The notes beneath the pieces were generated by a model. That model had not been told where the DNA came from, did no database searches, and was given only the letters and a program-made list of their open reading frames with translations. Below, one piece after another: positions 20,741 to 29,746 of a stretch of 64,000 nt of DNA. This DNA is from Paramoeba atlantica. Taxonomy: Eukaryota; Discosea. The translations under genes and the position numbers were made by a program. The DNA is taken from assembly GCA_977017575.1 (NCBI GenBank), contig CDRNVI010000042.1, positions 1 through 64,000 on the forward strand, read 5' to 3'. The stretch's first letter is position 1. The number at the start of each line of letters is the position of its first letter.

Positions 20741-20899
20741 AGAAGTTTACGAATAGAATTGTTCGAAGGGATTTATACGCCGATAAATGGCCGGCGGGCA
20801 TTGTACGCTTGTATTTAGAATGATTGAATTTGCAGTTTAGTCCATACGATTATCGCCTTTATTTGAAGAAGTGTTTTTTCTCCATACAAAACTTTTTGT
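20741..20899 (+). repeat. Element B A1 segment
   Basis: 159 bp beginning AGAAGTTTACGAATAGAATT, repeated at 24707-24865. It contains a GC hairpin candidate (TGGCCGGCGGGCA near 20791). With B1 and B2 it forms the split direct repeats that circularise and recombine in YR retrotransposons. Confidence 0.85.
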
Positions 20900-20944
20900 A
20901 TAGCGCTGGAAGGCGGACGGCCCCTGCCTCCCGGTGCACAGCCG

Positions 20945-21622
20945 GTGGTGCCCACGAGTGGAGTGAAGATTGACCCGTACGAGCCAATTACATGGCCGGG
21001 GTATATCGACGCCAAACATGATGACGGATTTCGTCTCAGGGACTTATTTCGGGAATTGAAGGAGGCACCCGAATATGGATTGCGTCTAAATCAGTTTTTC
21101 CAGGATAGGTCTTTTCAGAGGCAGCAGGAGCGCAATTTCGATCAACTTCTTGGGAAATGGATTATACTAGCGCGTAAAACTCCAGGATGGAATGAGGGTG
21201 AATTTCTCGAACTGGGCAAAGCAATCATTCAAAGTCTTCGCGATGCATATTGGAGGGCGTGTAAAGTTGATGTAGAAGCAGTGCATCGCAAAATGGATAA
21301 GGATGACCGGGCTCATGACAAATTTTTTCAACATGTAACTGACCAATTGAGTGAGCGAGAAAAGTATAGGAACAGGTATGGTGCCACTTTCTTTGCGGGT
21401 CGCGCTGGTACGTTTGCACAATCGGGACCAGGGATCCAATCTACTCGTTCTCAACGTCCGCCATACGGGAATTACGGTCCCTCACCAACGTATCGCCAAC
21501 TTTGTTACAATTGTCGATCACCGGAGCACATAATCAAAGATTGCCCGTACAAACGTAGCTCCCTTCCGGATTTTCGCCAGCGGGCGGCTGGAAGCGCCTT
21601 CCAGGGCGCCAAGACGTTATGA
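20945..21622 (+). CDS. YR element B gag-like protein
   Basis: An open region of 225 codons equivalent to the central and C-terminal part of the gag proteins of A and E: YEPITWPGYIDAKHDDGFR, FRELKEAPEYG, EFLELGKAI, LRDAYWRACKVDVEAVH and one CCHC knuckle (CYNCRSPEHIIKDC). It ends in a basic, Gly-rich tail. The true start is uncertain. Confidence 0.75.
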   Translation: MVPTSGVKIDPYEPITWPGYIDAKHDDGFRLRDLFRELKEAPEYGLRLNQFFQDRSFQRQQERNFDQLLGKWIILARKTPGWNEGEFLELGKAIIQSLRDAYWRACKVDVEAVHRKMDKDDRAHDKFFQHVTDQLSEREKYRNRYGATFFAGRAGTFAQSGPGIQSTRSQRPPYGNYGPSPTYRQLCYNCRSPEHIIKDCPYKRSSLPDFRQRAAGSAFQGAKTL

Positions 21623-21793
21623 AACGCCCGCCCGTCATTCGCCAGTGTTCCTAAGATAAATTACAAACGAGTCAAAACGGGAACGACATTTTCGCATCGA
21701 ACACCCACCAAACTCAGTCGGGGTGCAAAAGTAAGATACAGAAAGATTTATCCGGAGAGCGTCGAGGAAACGAGAAAGAAGAGGAGAACCGTT

Positions 21794-22786
21794 ATGCCAC
21801 AGGCTGCAGTGAATGTCACCAATTGCAGAGGAAAGTTGATTCCATGTTGGAGTATATATCAAGGCACGTTAAGCCTTCAGAGTATTACAGCGGGGCGGAA
21901 AAATCTGTTAAGTCTACTGATGGGAGTCAAGGAATTTACACCGGAAGTACGGGTAGCACTAGACGCGATGTCGGGGATGTGGAGTACATCGACTTGGGAA
22001 ACAAGAGCACGAATATGGGAAGGATTTCGACAATTTTGCCAAGGGAAAAACGTTCATCTGACACCGATCCACGCAGTAGCTTTTGTACAATGCCTTCCAG
22101 TCACAATACAAACGAGAATAACCTACGGCCGAGCGTTGATGACGCTATTCAATCTGATCGGCGAATGTACTGTACCGATAAAATTTTTCTGCAAGGCACT
22201 CCAAGCACAAGGAGCAGAGGAACCCACACATCAGATGGAACCCTTGACACCATACCTGCTAAACAAGATACGGAGAAGGGTCACGCAAGCGGAAGGGCTA
22301 ACGTTAATGATGAGTTGGAAGGCTGCATCACGATGGTCGGAAACAGCAAATTTGACACGAGAAAAGTTTGTCGAAGTGACTCCAGAACGGATCGTAGTAG
22401 CTTGGGGAAGAGGCACCAAAGCAACTCGATGCAACCCATGGCGCGCATCAATGTATACAGTCATCAAGGGGGAAGGAACACGAGAACTAGCTCAGTACGT
22501 ACTTACGCTGAAGCCGTGGGACAGAATGTGTCGCACCAATGTGAGACAGATGGACAAACTTATCAAGAGCGTTCTGGGCCAAGGCTTTGGGACGCACTCC
22601 GCAAAGCGAGGCGCGGTGACGGAACTTTTCAAGGAAGTTGCAAATGGGAAATTGACGATCGAGGAGGTCAAGAATTTAGCAAAACATCAGCAGATCGAAT
22701 CTCTCCTCAGATACAATTCCAATCCGGTAACGACAGCCCTTGCACTTGGAACAGCAAACGCAACAGACAAACTGAAAACGCTCTAA
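21794..22786 (+). CDS. YR element B tyrosine recombinase
   Basis: 330 codons from ATG 21794. Catalytic elements: Arg in SWKAASRWSET, GTHSAKRGAV, His in AKHQQIESLL, Tyr in LLRYNS. The N-terminal helical half aligns with A and C (GTLSLQSITAGRKN, MSGMWSTSTWETRARIWE). Almost the whole gene is also open in the RT frame (21823 onwards). Confidence 0.9.
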   Translation: MPQAAVNVTNCRGKLIPCWSIYQGTLSLQSITAGRKNLLSLLMGVKEFTPEVRVALDAMSGMWSTSTWETRARIWEGFRQFCQGKNVHLTPIHAVAFVQCLPVTIQTRITYGRALMTLFNLIGECTVPIKFFCKALQAQGAEEPTHQMEPLTPYLLNKIRRRVTQAEGLTLMMSWKAASRWSETANLTREKFVEVTPERIVVAWGRGTKATRCNPWRASMYTVIKGEGTRELAQYVLTLKPWDRMCRTNVRQMDKLIKSVLGQGFGTHSAKRGAVTELFKEVANGKLTIEEVKNLAKHQQIESLLRYNSNPVTTALALGTANATDKLKTL

Positions 22787-24423
22787 AAACAGAATATTTA
22801 TTTCGCCAGTACTTGCGGGACATGCCGCAAGAGAAAAACCTACATACGATTGTGCGTACGCGACGCACGACAAAGCTAGCGACGAATGAACAATTGAATT
22901 TGCCGTTGCATGTGAAAAAGATTCCAGCTATGGATGTAAAAGCGATTGAGATGAAAATGAATGATACAACGAAAAGGCGGTTTCAAGACACTATGGAGAA
23001 GTTATTCCATTTACAACGAACACCGGATAGGGAGCCGAACATGGGGCCAAAATTATCAGTGCCAGACATTGAGGACTTAGTTCAAGCCAAAATTCTATCA
23101 AAAGTTACACACGAAGAGGAGCGGAAACGTCCTTCCAACCAATGGATAATACCATTTACCGTGATTGAGCCAGCAGACGATACAGCAGAAACTGAAAGAA
23201 GAAGATTTATAGCTTGGACAAAGGAGGATAACACGAGAATAAAGAACGAATATCTGCCATATGTTCCCCTGAAACATGCGGCTTATTACTTACATCGAGC
23301 CAAGGAATCATATGGGTTGAAGCGAGACATGGCATGCGGATTCTATCAGGTGCCAATTCCGTTATATTCTCGAGCAAAATTTCGCTTTCGATCAGAGAAC
23401 GGTGAATTGTATGAGCTAAACGTAATGCCGATGGGACATCGTTGTGCGCCTGAAATAATGCACACAATCACCGCTACACTGGCAGGAGACCCGAAGTGCT
23501 GCACAGAGCAGGGTGCATATTCCGACTCTTTTCAGGCAGATGTTTATGTCGATGGGTTGAGATTTGCTGGTACAATTGAACAAACCGAAAAATATAAGGA
23601 TTTTGTGGATAAGCGCGCACAGGAAGTGGGAGTAACGTTCAAGGATATAGGCAAAGAACCGATGCAACAGTACGTTTTTAATGGAGTAGAATACTGCCAT
23701 GAGGAAGGAAAAGTTAGAATGGGACCTAAAATCGTGAAGCGCATGCAAAACGATCGTTTTCGGAACACGACTTATGGAAAATTGGAGTCAGCAGTTGGAA
23801 GGTTGGTTCACGCATCGTCGGTTCTGGGTGAGCCCATCGCGAATTATCATTTTACGTTAAAATTGGTTCGTCGGCGTATAAATGCACTAAACAACAATCC
23901 ATCATTACTGGACAGGACAGCGTATCTCCCCCCGTATGTAACGATAGAGTTAACCAGGTGGAAGCACATATTGACTTCCAACAGATTAATAACCCCACCA
24001 CCGCATCCTGACACAGTGCCACACCGCCACAGAATTTACACCGACGCATCGGGAACAGGTTGGGGAGCGATTCTCTACTTAGATTTTGGTCCTATTGTTT
24101 GTGTGGGAGATAGGTGGGAAGATGATTTCGTGTACGAAGTAAACCGAGCCGAGACGAGGGCCGTTCGTCTTGCGTTCGAAAAATTAGCGCATCACTTTCG
24201 ACGTGGAACCTGTATCGATTTATTTATCGATAACACTTCGTGTCTAGCATCCATCAAGAAGAAGTCTACGAAGTCGGATGGGATCAGTATGGAGCTCACT
24301 GGGCTGTTGAATTTTTTAAGGAAGCAAGGAATTGCAGTTCAACCCCATTATGTAGCATCGAAAGAGAACCCCGCTGACCCATTGAGCCGGCAAAGAATTG
24401 CGAAAGGGGAAACAAGTGACTAG
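21823..24423 (+). CDS. YR element B RT-RNase H
   Basis: An 866-codon open frame. The first ~320 codons overlap the recombinase gene and encode a Ser/Thr/Arg/Asn-rich, probably disordered stretch. After 22786 come the RT (YGLKRDMACGFYQVPIP, MPMGHRCAPEIMHTITATLA, the Y-V-D-G box in DVYVDGLRFAG) and RNase H (YTDASGTGWGAI, EVNRAETRAVRLAFEKLAHH, FIDNTSC), ending KENPADPLSR plus a short tail. It is the longest open RT frame of the YR elements here. Start codon use is unknown. Confidence 0.88.
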   Translation: MQRKVDSMLEYISRHVKPSEYYSGAEKSVKSTDGSQGIYTGSTGSTRRDVGDVEYIDLGNKSTNMGRISTILPREKRSSDTDPRSSFCTMPSSHNTNENNLRPSVDDAIQSDRRMYCTDKIFLQGTPSTRSRGTHTSDGTLDTIPAKQDTEKGHASGRANVNDELEGCITMVGNSKFDTRKVCRSDSRTDRSSLGKRHQSNSMQPMARINVYSHQGGRNTRTSSVRTYAEAVGQNVSHQCETDGQTYQERSGPRLWDALRKARRGDGTFQGSCKWEIDDRGGQEFSKTSADRISPQIQFQSGNDSPCTWNSKRNRQTENALKTEYLFRQYLRDMPQEKNLHTIVRTRRTTKLATNEQLNLPLHVKKIPAMDVKAIEMKMNDTTKRRFQDTMEKLFHLQRTPDREPNMGPKLSVPDIEDLVQAKILSKVTHEEERKRPSNQWIIPFTVIEPADDTAETERRRFIAWTKEDNTRIKNEYLPYVPLKHAAYYLHRAKESYGLKRDMACGFYQVPIPLYSRAKFRFRSENGELYELNVMPMGHRCAPEIMHTITATLAGDPKCCTEQGAYSDSFQADVYVDGLRFAGTIEQTEKYKDFVDKRAQEVGVTFKDIGKEPMQQYVFNGVEYCHEEGKVRMGPKIVKRMQNDRFRNTTYGKLESAVGRLVHASSVLGEPIANYHFTLKLVRRRINALNNNPSLLDRTAYLPPYVTIELTRWKHILTSNRLITPPPHPDTVPHRHRIYTDASGTGWGAILYLDFGPIVCVGDRWEDDFVYEVNRAETRAVRLAFEKLAHHFRRGTCIDLFIDNTSCLASIKKKSTKSDGISMELTGLLNFLRKQGIAVQPHYVASKENPADPLSRQRIAKGETSD

Positions 24424-24434
24424 CGAAAGGGTGG

Positions 24435-25161
24435 TCCCCGCGTGGACACCCGTTCGCGATAGGGAGGGATGTATATCTCTCTGGGAGGTGAAAAGGATAG
24501 GTATAAAATATTTGATTATTTTGCGTACAAATAATGAAAGATGCATCATATTGGAAATTCAGCATACAGATGGATAGTAGGTTTAAAAGATAATGAGAAA
24601 TACATGTATGTTAAAATATTTTGAGATATTTCAATAGCAGATTAATATTAGGACTCGAGTAGTATGTACTTGTGAAATTAATGTTTCTTTCCCGGAGAGC
24701 AATTCTAGAAGTTTACGAATAGAATTGTTCGAAGGGATTTATACGCCGATAAATGGCCGGCGGGCATTGTACGCTTGTATTTAGAATGATTGAATTTGCA
24801 GTTTAGTCCATACGATTATCGCCTTTATTTGAAGAAGTGTTTTTTCTCCATACAAAACTTTTTGTCCCACCCACCAGCCCCCAAACCACTCCCCGCGTGG
24901 ACACCCGTTCGCGATAGGGAGGGATGTATATCTCTCTGGGAGGTGAAAAGGATAGGTATAAAATATTTGATTATTTTGCGTACAAATAATGAAAGATGCA
25001 TCATATTGGAAATTCAGCATACAGATGGATAGTAGGTTTAAAAGATAATGAGAAATACATGTATGTTAAAATATTTTGAGATATTTCAATAGCAGATTAA
25101 TATTAGGACTCGAGTAGTATGTACTTGTGAAATTAATGTTTCTTTCCCGGAGAGCAATTCT
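24435..25161 (+). repeat. Element B B1-A2-linker-B2
   Basis: B1 (24435-24706) and B2 (24890-25161) are 272-bp direct repeats, each opening with GTCC...GGAC around CCGCGT and ending GAGCAATTCT. A2 lies directly after B1 with no spacer. The linker between A2 and B2 is the CCCACCCACC-type motif found in every YR terminus of this window. Confidence 0.88.
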
Positions 25162-25654
25162 TCTTTGGGTTCTGTGGCTGATGAAGGGGCGTTGGTAGCT
25201 GTGCTAACGGCGACGGAGGGGGCACCTGGGGTCCGGATGGGGCATCTCGGGTCCGGATCGAGGGTTCTTCTGACGAGGGTGTGCCGATCGATCGCACAAC
25301 GTGATGTGCCGCGGGGGGAGGGGAAGGTGACCCATCGTGAGGAAATGGCGGCTCCACGGTGGGAGGAGAGCGCAGAGAACGATCAAAGGACTTAGGAGAA
25401 GGCGGCTCGGTGGGATGAAAAGGCAGCGCGGCGGGAGGCGAAGGCAGCGTGACGGGGGGAGGAGACGGAAGCGCGGCGGGAGGGGGAGACGCGGCGGGCG
25501 GAGAACGCGGCGCGGCTGGGGGCGCAGCCGCAGGAGATGGCGTCGCGGGCAGCGGCAGAGGATGTTTTTTCTTGCGCTTTGTCTCAGGCAGAGGCAAAAT
25601 CACAGGTGCTACACCTGCTTCTTTCGCCTTGGCGCGCGTAAACACGCCCATCAA
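25162..25654 (-). CDS. Proline-rich ORF L4, N-terminal part
   Basis: Starts with MGVFTRAKAKEAGVAPVILP, closely matching the SL-headed ORF at 50312 (MGMFTRSRAKDTGVAPEVLP). A short basic patch (KRKKK) is followed by ~110 residues of Pro/Ala/Ser repeats. It is interrupted by element B and continues at 20740. The basic patch plus low-complexity Pro region resembles retroelement ORF1 proteins that bind nucleic acid, but the function is not shown. The minus-strand leader (25655-25700) ends TTGTTGATTTT-like, weakly recalling an SL join. Confidence 0.6.
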
Positions 25655-25697
25655 GTGTAGAAAGTAGTAAAATCAACAACAAAGCAAAGAGACAACA

Positions 25698-25925
25698 GGG
25701 TCTATCTCGAGATGGGACGCGGAATAATTCAAACCCTTCGGGATGCTTACTGGCGGGCGCGCCGAGTTGACGTTGATCTCGTCCACCAGAAAATGGAGAA
25801 AGATGTACGCCCAGAGGACAAATTTTATCATCATGTGACCGATCAGTTAGTCGAACGACAAAAACTGTACACCCGAGTCCAATCGTTTTCTACTTCAGGA
25901 ACGCAAGTTTCACGCCCAAAATTTG
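25698..25925 (+). pseudogene. YR gag fragment (A-type)
   Basis: About 75 codons equivalent to the LEMGRG / LRDAYWRARRVDVDLVHQK block of element A's gag (6360-6590). No recombinase, RT or termini are attached. It abuts the start of LINE L5. Confidence 0.8.
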
Positions 25926-25965
25926 AGACTCCCCTTGAGCAATCCTCCTAGCTTTGAGTTATTGA

Positions 25966-28900
25966 TTCCTGTATCCCCAACCGACGAGACTGACTCAACT
26001 CAGGAGACCGTACTATGCGACCCTCACCGCACTGACTCTAGCTGGTCCTGCAACGGAAGCTGTCGTGCCACCTCTTCATTCTGCGGGGGACCCGCCCCTC
26101 CCGGAACGTCGGTACTGTCCGGCAGACGGATGTGCGTGGTCCGCACAATCCCACGGCGGCAAATGGCAAGCTTTTTATAATCATGTGGCCTCCCGACACG
26201 CCGAAGGCATACCGCTAGAGTGGTGGGCACGTGAAGGCAGATTTCTTTGCACGGTGTGCAACAAACATTTTGTGTTGACCAAGAAGGAAGCCCATTCAAT
26301 TCAATGCTACGGGGCGGACCCACCTCCCACACAGCCATCACCAACAACAGATTTTCCTGACCCCGCGTACCCTTCAGAGACGCCAGAGGAATCTAGCTTA
26401 CCGCCCACTATAGACCCACCATGTTTCCCTAGCCTAAGAGCCGTCTGTACAACACCTATGACCACGTCCAAAGACGTTCCTTTCCGATGCCGACGCCAGT
26501 GGGCTACGGTCCTAACAGCCACCGCCGCAACAGCTGAGAGGGAGAACACCGTCGCTGCATGGACACGACTAGCGATGCTTCCGAAATGTGTCCTTCCAGC
26601 CCCGCATAGAAGAGGACGAAAGGGAAATAGCTCGTACGCCTCCCACGTGCGGAAATGTCTGGATCGCTGGGAAGCACACGAATATTCAGCCCTGTGGAAA
26701 GAAGCTGTACTTGAACACCAGAAGAAGAGGAAGCAAGGATCCGGAGCAGGTACACTACTGGATGAGGAAAAGAAAGCGATTCGCTCCGAACTACTGGTCC
26801 GTCAAGGAGAAGTTTCTCGAGGAATAGCTGCACTCACTTCGGCGCCAATGGCACCCGACAATGAGGAGACATATAACAAACTAGTCACCAAGCACCCGAG
26901 CCGGCTGTTCGGTCCACTACGCCAAAGCGCACCGTCCTCCAACGAAATCATTTCCTTGACTGTCAATGAGGATGATGTACGAAAGGCGATCCAAAGCTTT
27001 AACAGGGGCTCCTCAGGTGGAACCATGGCGCTACGAGCGGAACACATACAAGCGGCATTATTCGCTGGAACTGACACGGATGTTCATCCCCTCGAGAGTC
27101 TCACAAAGCTTGCCAATCACCTACTCGCCGGTAAGGCTCCAGTTGAAGCACAACAATATTACGCAGGGGCTCGATTGTGTGCATTGCAGAAAGGGCAAAA
27201 TGATGTAAGACCTATCGCAGCAGGGGAAACGTTGCGCCGCATGGTCAGCAAGACTGCCTGCTCTGTTGTAAAGTCCAAAGCTAGCACACTTTTCCAAGGA
27301 CGTCAATATGGTGTGGCAACGGAATCTGGCTCCGAAAGGGTTATCCACCTCTGCCGCCAAGTGGTGGAGTCCACAAAGAATGACCCAGAATTTGTCTTAT
27401 GCAAGGTGGACCTTCGTAACGCATTCAATACGGTTTACAGGGCGGCGTTCATATCTCTATCAGAAAAGCACTTCCCCGAGTTGACTCCTTGGATAAATTG
27501 GTGCTACTCCACCGATAGCGCACTCACATATGGTTCTCAAACAGTTGCCTCCACCGAAGGAGTTCAACAGGGGGACCCTTTAGGGCCCCTCCTTTTCTCC
27601 ATGGTTCTGCGAGAGATTACTGAACTGATCGAGAATGAAGTGCCCAGCGGACTCCTCTTGCACCTTTGGTATCTCGATGACGGTGTTTTAGCCGGAAAAT
27701 GCGACAGCGTACGGAGGGCGTTGGATGCTATAGCATGTGCGGGACCTCAGTGGGGGCTCCATCTTAATGCGAGTAAATGCGAGATAATATCTCATCCGGT
27801 ATCCTCGCATTGCACGGACTCATTCACTACCATCCCAGCCAGAATGAAAAATCACGAAGGAAACTTTAGCATTTTGGGTAGCCCAGTAGGGTCAGAAGAG
27901 TTCTGTATTGAATACCTACGTGAGTTTGCGATCGAACCTGCGGAAGCAACTCTAAAGGCGATAGGCATACTAGAAGACCCACAGGTAGCCCTCACGCTAA
28001 TTCGCCACTGCGCTGGCTTTTGCCAATTAGTCTACTCCCTCCGCACAACGCCACCAAAATACATGGTAGACCTCTGTCAGAGGCTTGATAACGCCGTGCT
28101 CCGCGCTACGGAGCTTATACTCTGTCCTCTAGACGCCCCGGCACGAGCACAAATCCAACGCGACAAGAGACACGGTGGTTTTGGCCTAAGATCCTCCGTT
28201 ATACATTCATCTGCAGCTTATGTCTCTTCAGCAGCCTTTGCGGGTTCTCAAGATGACTGGGCACCGTCCGAGGCGAAATGGTTTTCCGAGGCAGTGGAGC
28301 GTGTTAACCGCCAGGCGGGAAAGACTTTGGTGGATTCGACAACCGGCAAAATACAGGAGGCACTAATCCACAAAGATTATAACGCATCAACCAACCCTCT
28401 CAATGCACACCATGATCACAGCCTAGATGCCGGGATGAATGAAAAGCTGATTATCCCGCGACAGAAACACCTTTGTCGCGAGATAGGCGACCGGGAATTT
28501 TCTTCAGCATATGAGGCAGCAGACTTCAACACACGCGCACGTTTGATTTCGCAAACTGGGAGAGGGGCCGCGAGTTGGGCATTCGTTATTCCCTCCAAGG
28601 AGAGAGGATACTCTTACACTCCTACTGAGTTTCGCGCCTTGTCCCGCTGGTGGTTGGGAGCAGACATTTACCCCGGAACGCGGCCCTGTCCTATGGGGAG
28701 GTGTCAGCAACCGTTGGGACCAAAAGGCGACCATGCCGTGTCCTGTAAGTGTGGACATGGCATCATGACGCGCCACAACGCGCTGGCGTGTCAATTTGTC
28801 GATTTCTGCAGTAAGGCGCACCTCGCCCCCCAACGGGAGGTAAGTCTTGGCAATCGCGGTCCCGCTGGAGCGCCCACGAGGCCTGGTGATGTCGTTTTGC

Positions 28901-29310
28901 CCAGCATTGGCTTAGGCAAGTCTCTGGTGCTTGATTTCGCCGTTACCCACGTTCAGCAACCCAAATACGCGGACCTCGTCCGTAACGCTAACGGGGTGAC
29001 GGCGGGATCATTCGCCGAGAGCTATGCCACAAGCCATAAGCAGGTGCAGCGACGGGACGCCGAGACTGCTGGGTACGACTTCGCGGCCATGGTCGTAGGC
29101 TCCTATGGCTCGTGGTCCGACAGCGCCCTCGCTGTGCTTAAGAAGGTTGGAGCGTGGCGCTCTGCTACGTCCCAAGGGACGATGGACAGGGGAACAGCGA
29201 CGGCAAATCTCATCCGTGACTTGAATGTCACTTTAATGCGAGTTCAGGCTCGTATGATGGTGGCGCGGATGGCAGAAGATGACCCGGATCCACCTCTGCT
29301 CCTGAATTAG
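25966..29310 (+). CDS. LINE L5: RLE-type LINE polyprotein with zinc fingers, RT and endonuclease
   Basis: An open frame from 25966 with a GTG at 26065 but no early ATG, so the 5' end is probably truncated. Counting from the GTG (1081 codons): a C2H2 finger (C18, C23, H40, H45), a C-C-H-C finger (C62, C65, H77, C81), reverse transcriptase with first catalytic Asp in KVDLRNAFN (D449), the EGVQQGDPLG turn and Y-L-D-D at 536-539. A Cys-His motif (C875, C880, H890, C894) and a restriction-like endonuclease (RPGD 939-942, LVLDFAVTH) follow. N-terminal fingers plus a C-terminal RLE are typical of the R2/R4/NeSL/Hero/Utopia side of LINEs. RT and endonuclease together would carry out target-primed reverse transcription in the nucleus. 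All catalytic residues are present and the frame is clean, so this copy may be recent. Confidence 0.9.
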   Translation, partial: FLYPQPTRLTQLRRPYYATLTALTLAGPATEAVVPPLHSAGDPPLPERRYCPADGCAWSAQSHGGKWQAFYNHVASRHAEGIPLEWWAREGRFLCTVCNKHFVLTKKEAHSIQCYGADPPPTQPSPTTDFPDPAYPSETPEESSLPPTIDPPCFPSLRAVCTTPMTTSKDVPFRCRRQWATVLTATAATAERENTVAAWTRLAMLPKCVLPAPHRRGRKGNSSYASHVRKCLDRWEAHEYSALWKEAVLEHQKKRKQGSGAGTLLDEEKKAIRSELLVRQGEVSRGIAALTSAPMAPDNEETYNKLVTKHPSRLFGPLRQSAPSSNEIISLTVNEDDVRKAIQSFNRGSSGGTMALRAEHIQAALFAGTDTDVHPLESLTKLANHLLAGKAPVEAQQYYAGARLCALQKGQNDVRPIAAGETLRRMVSKTACSVVKSKASTLFQGRQYGVATESGSERVIHLCRQVVESTKNDPEFVLCKVDLRNAFNTVYRAAFISLSEKHFPELTPWINWCYSTDSALTYGSQTVASTEGVQQGDPLGPLLFSMVLREITELIENEVPSGLLLHLWYLDDGVLAGKCDSVRRALDAIACAGPQWGLHLNASKCEIISHPVSSHCTDSFTTIPARMKNHEGNFSILGSPVGSEEFCIEYLREFAIEPAEATLKAIGILEDPQVALTLIRHCAGFCQLVYSLRTTPPKYMVDLCQRLDNAVLRATELILCPLDAPARAQIQRDKRHGGFGLRSSVIHSSAAYVSSAAFAGSQDDWAPSEAKWFSEAVERVNRQAGKTLVDSTTGKIQEALIHKDYNASTNPLNAHHDHSLDAGMNEKLIIPRQKHLCREIGDREFSSAYEAADFNTRARLISQTGRGAASWAFVIPSKERGYSYTPTEFRALSRWWLGADIYPGTRPCPMGRCQQPLGPKGDHAVSCKCGHGIMTRHNALACQFVDFCSKAHLAPQREVSLGNRGPAGAPTRPGDVVLPSIGLGKSLVLDFAVTHVQQPKYADLVRNANGVTAGSFAESYATSHKQVQRRDAETAGYDFAAMVVGSYGSWSDSALAVLKKVGAWRSATSQGTMDRGTATANLIRDLNVTLMRVQARMMVARMAEDDPDPPLLLN

Positions 29311-29746
29311 AGGGTGATGCATTTTTTTTTTTTTCTTTTTCTTTTCTTTGGTTTGGTTTCGTCAAATAGAGTGATTTGTTGTAGATTGATTTATAGAGAT
29401 AAATTTGAAAAAAAAAAAAAAAAACTGATACCGTACATTCATAGAAAGTTAGAACTCATACTCAAAAAAAAAAAAAAAAAAAATGTAGCAGTCGGAACGC
29501 GCGAATGAATTGGGCATAAATTGCTTCTTTTTATTATTATTGTTATCAAAATAAAAATGTAGCAGTGAATATCGAGAAGCACGGGCACGGTGAGCGATAC
29601 GGAATTTCCTTATGATTTATTTTGGCGGAGTAGGCACCGCTGAAATACATCAACGTGCGATTGGGTTGTAAATGGAAGTAGGACGAGCGAATGGGTGGTC
29701 CCCGCGTCACCCGTTCGCAAGCAAAAAAAAAAAAAAGAAAAAAAAA
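29311..29746. other. LINE L5 3' UTR and A-tract mosaic with a YR B-like piece
   Basis: T-run and A17 (29408-29424) of the L5 tail, then a patchwork separated by A20 (29464-29483) and A14-G-A9 (29723-29746). The piece 29557-29722 (TGTAGCAGTGAATATCGAGA start, GGTCCCCGCGTCACCCGTTC near its end) recurs at 43759-43923. That second copy continues to a YR element end, so the piece is a YR terminus cut by LINE L6 insertion. No gene. Confidence 0.6.

Larger units (their letters stand above)
20741..25161 (+). mobile_element. YR retrotransposon B (VIPER-like) with full split direct repeats
   Basis: 4.42-kb element with the best termini in the window: A1 20741-20899, B1 24435-24706, A2 24707-24865, a 24-bp linker (CCCACCCACCAGCCCCCAAA plus 4 bp), B2 24890-25161. 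A1 and A2 read identical, as do B1 and B2, so the insertion is young. It interrupts the minus-strand ORF L4 with no target duplication. Coding parts are a short gag, a recombinase and RT-RNase H. Looks nearly whole, with few breaks. Confidence 0.9.

Noticed and set aside
2668-24423. LTR retrotransposons (Ty1/copia or Ty3/gypsy)
   Set aside because: No protease, no DDE integrase and no simple LTRs; a tyrosine recombinase and split repeats are present.
5621-25161. Classical DIRS-1 elements
   Set aside because: Gene order is gag-YR-RT-RH and termini are split direct repeats, not inverted repeats; VIPER-like fits better.
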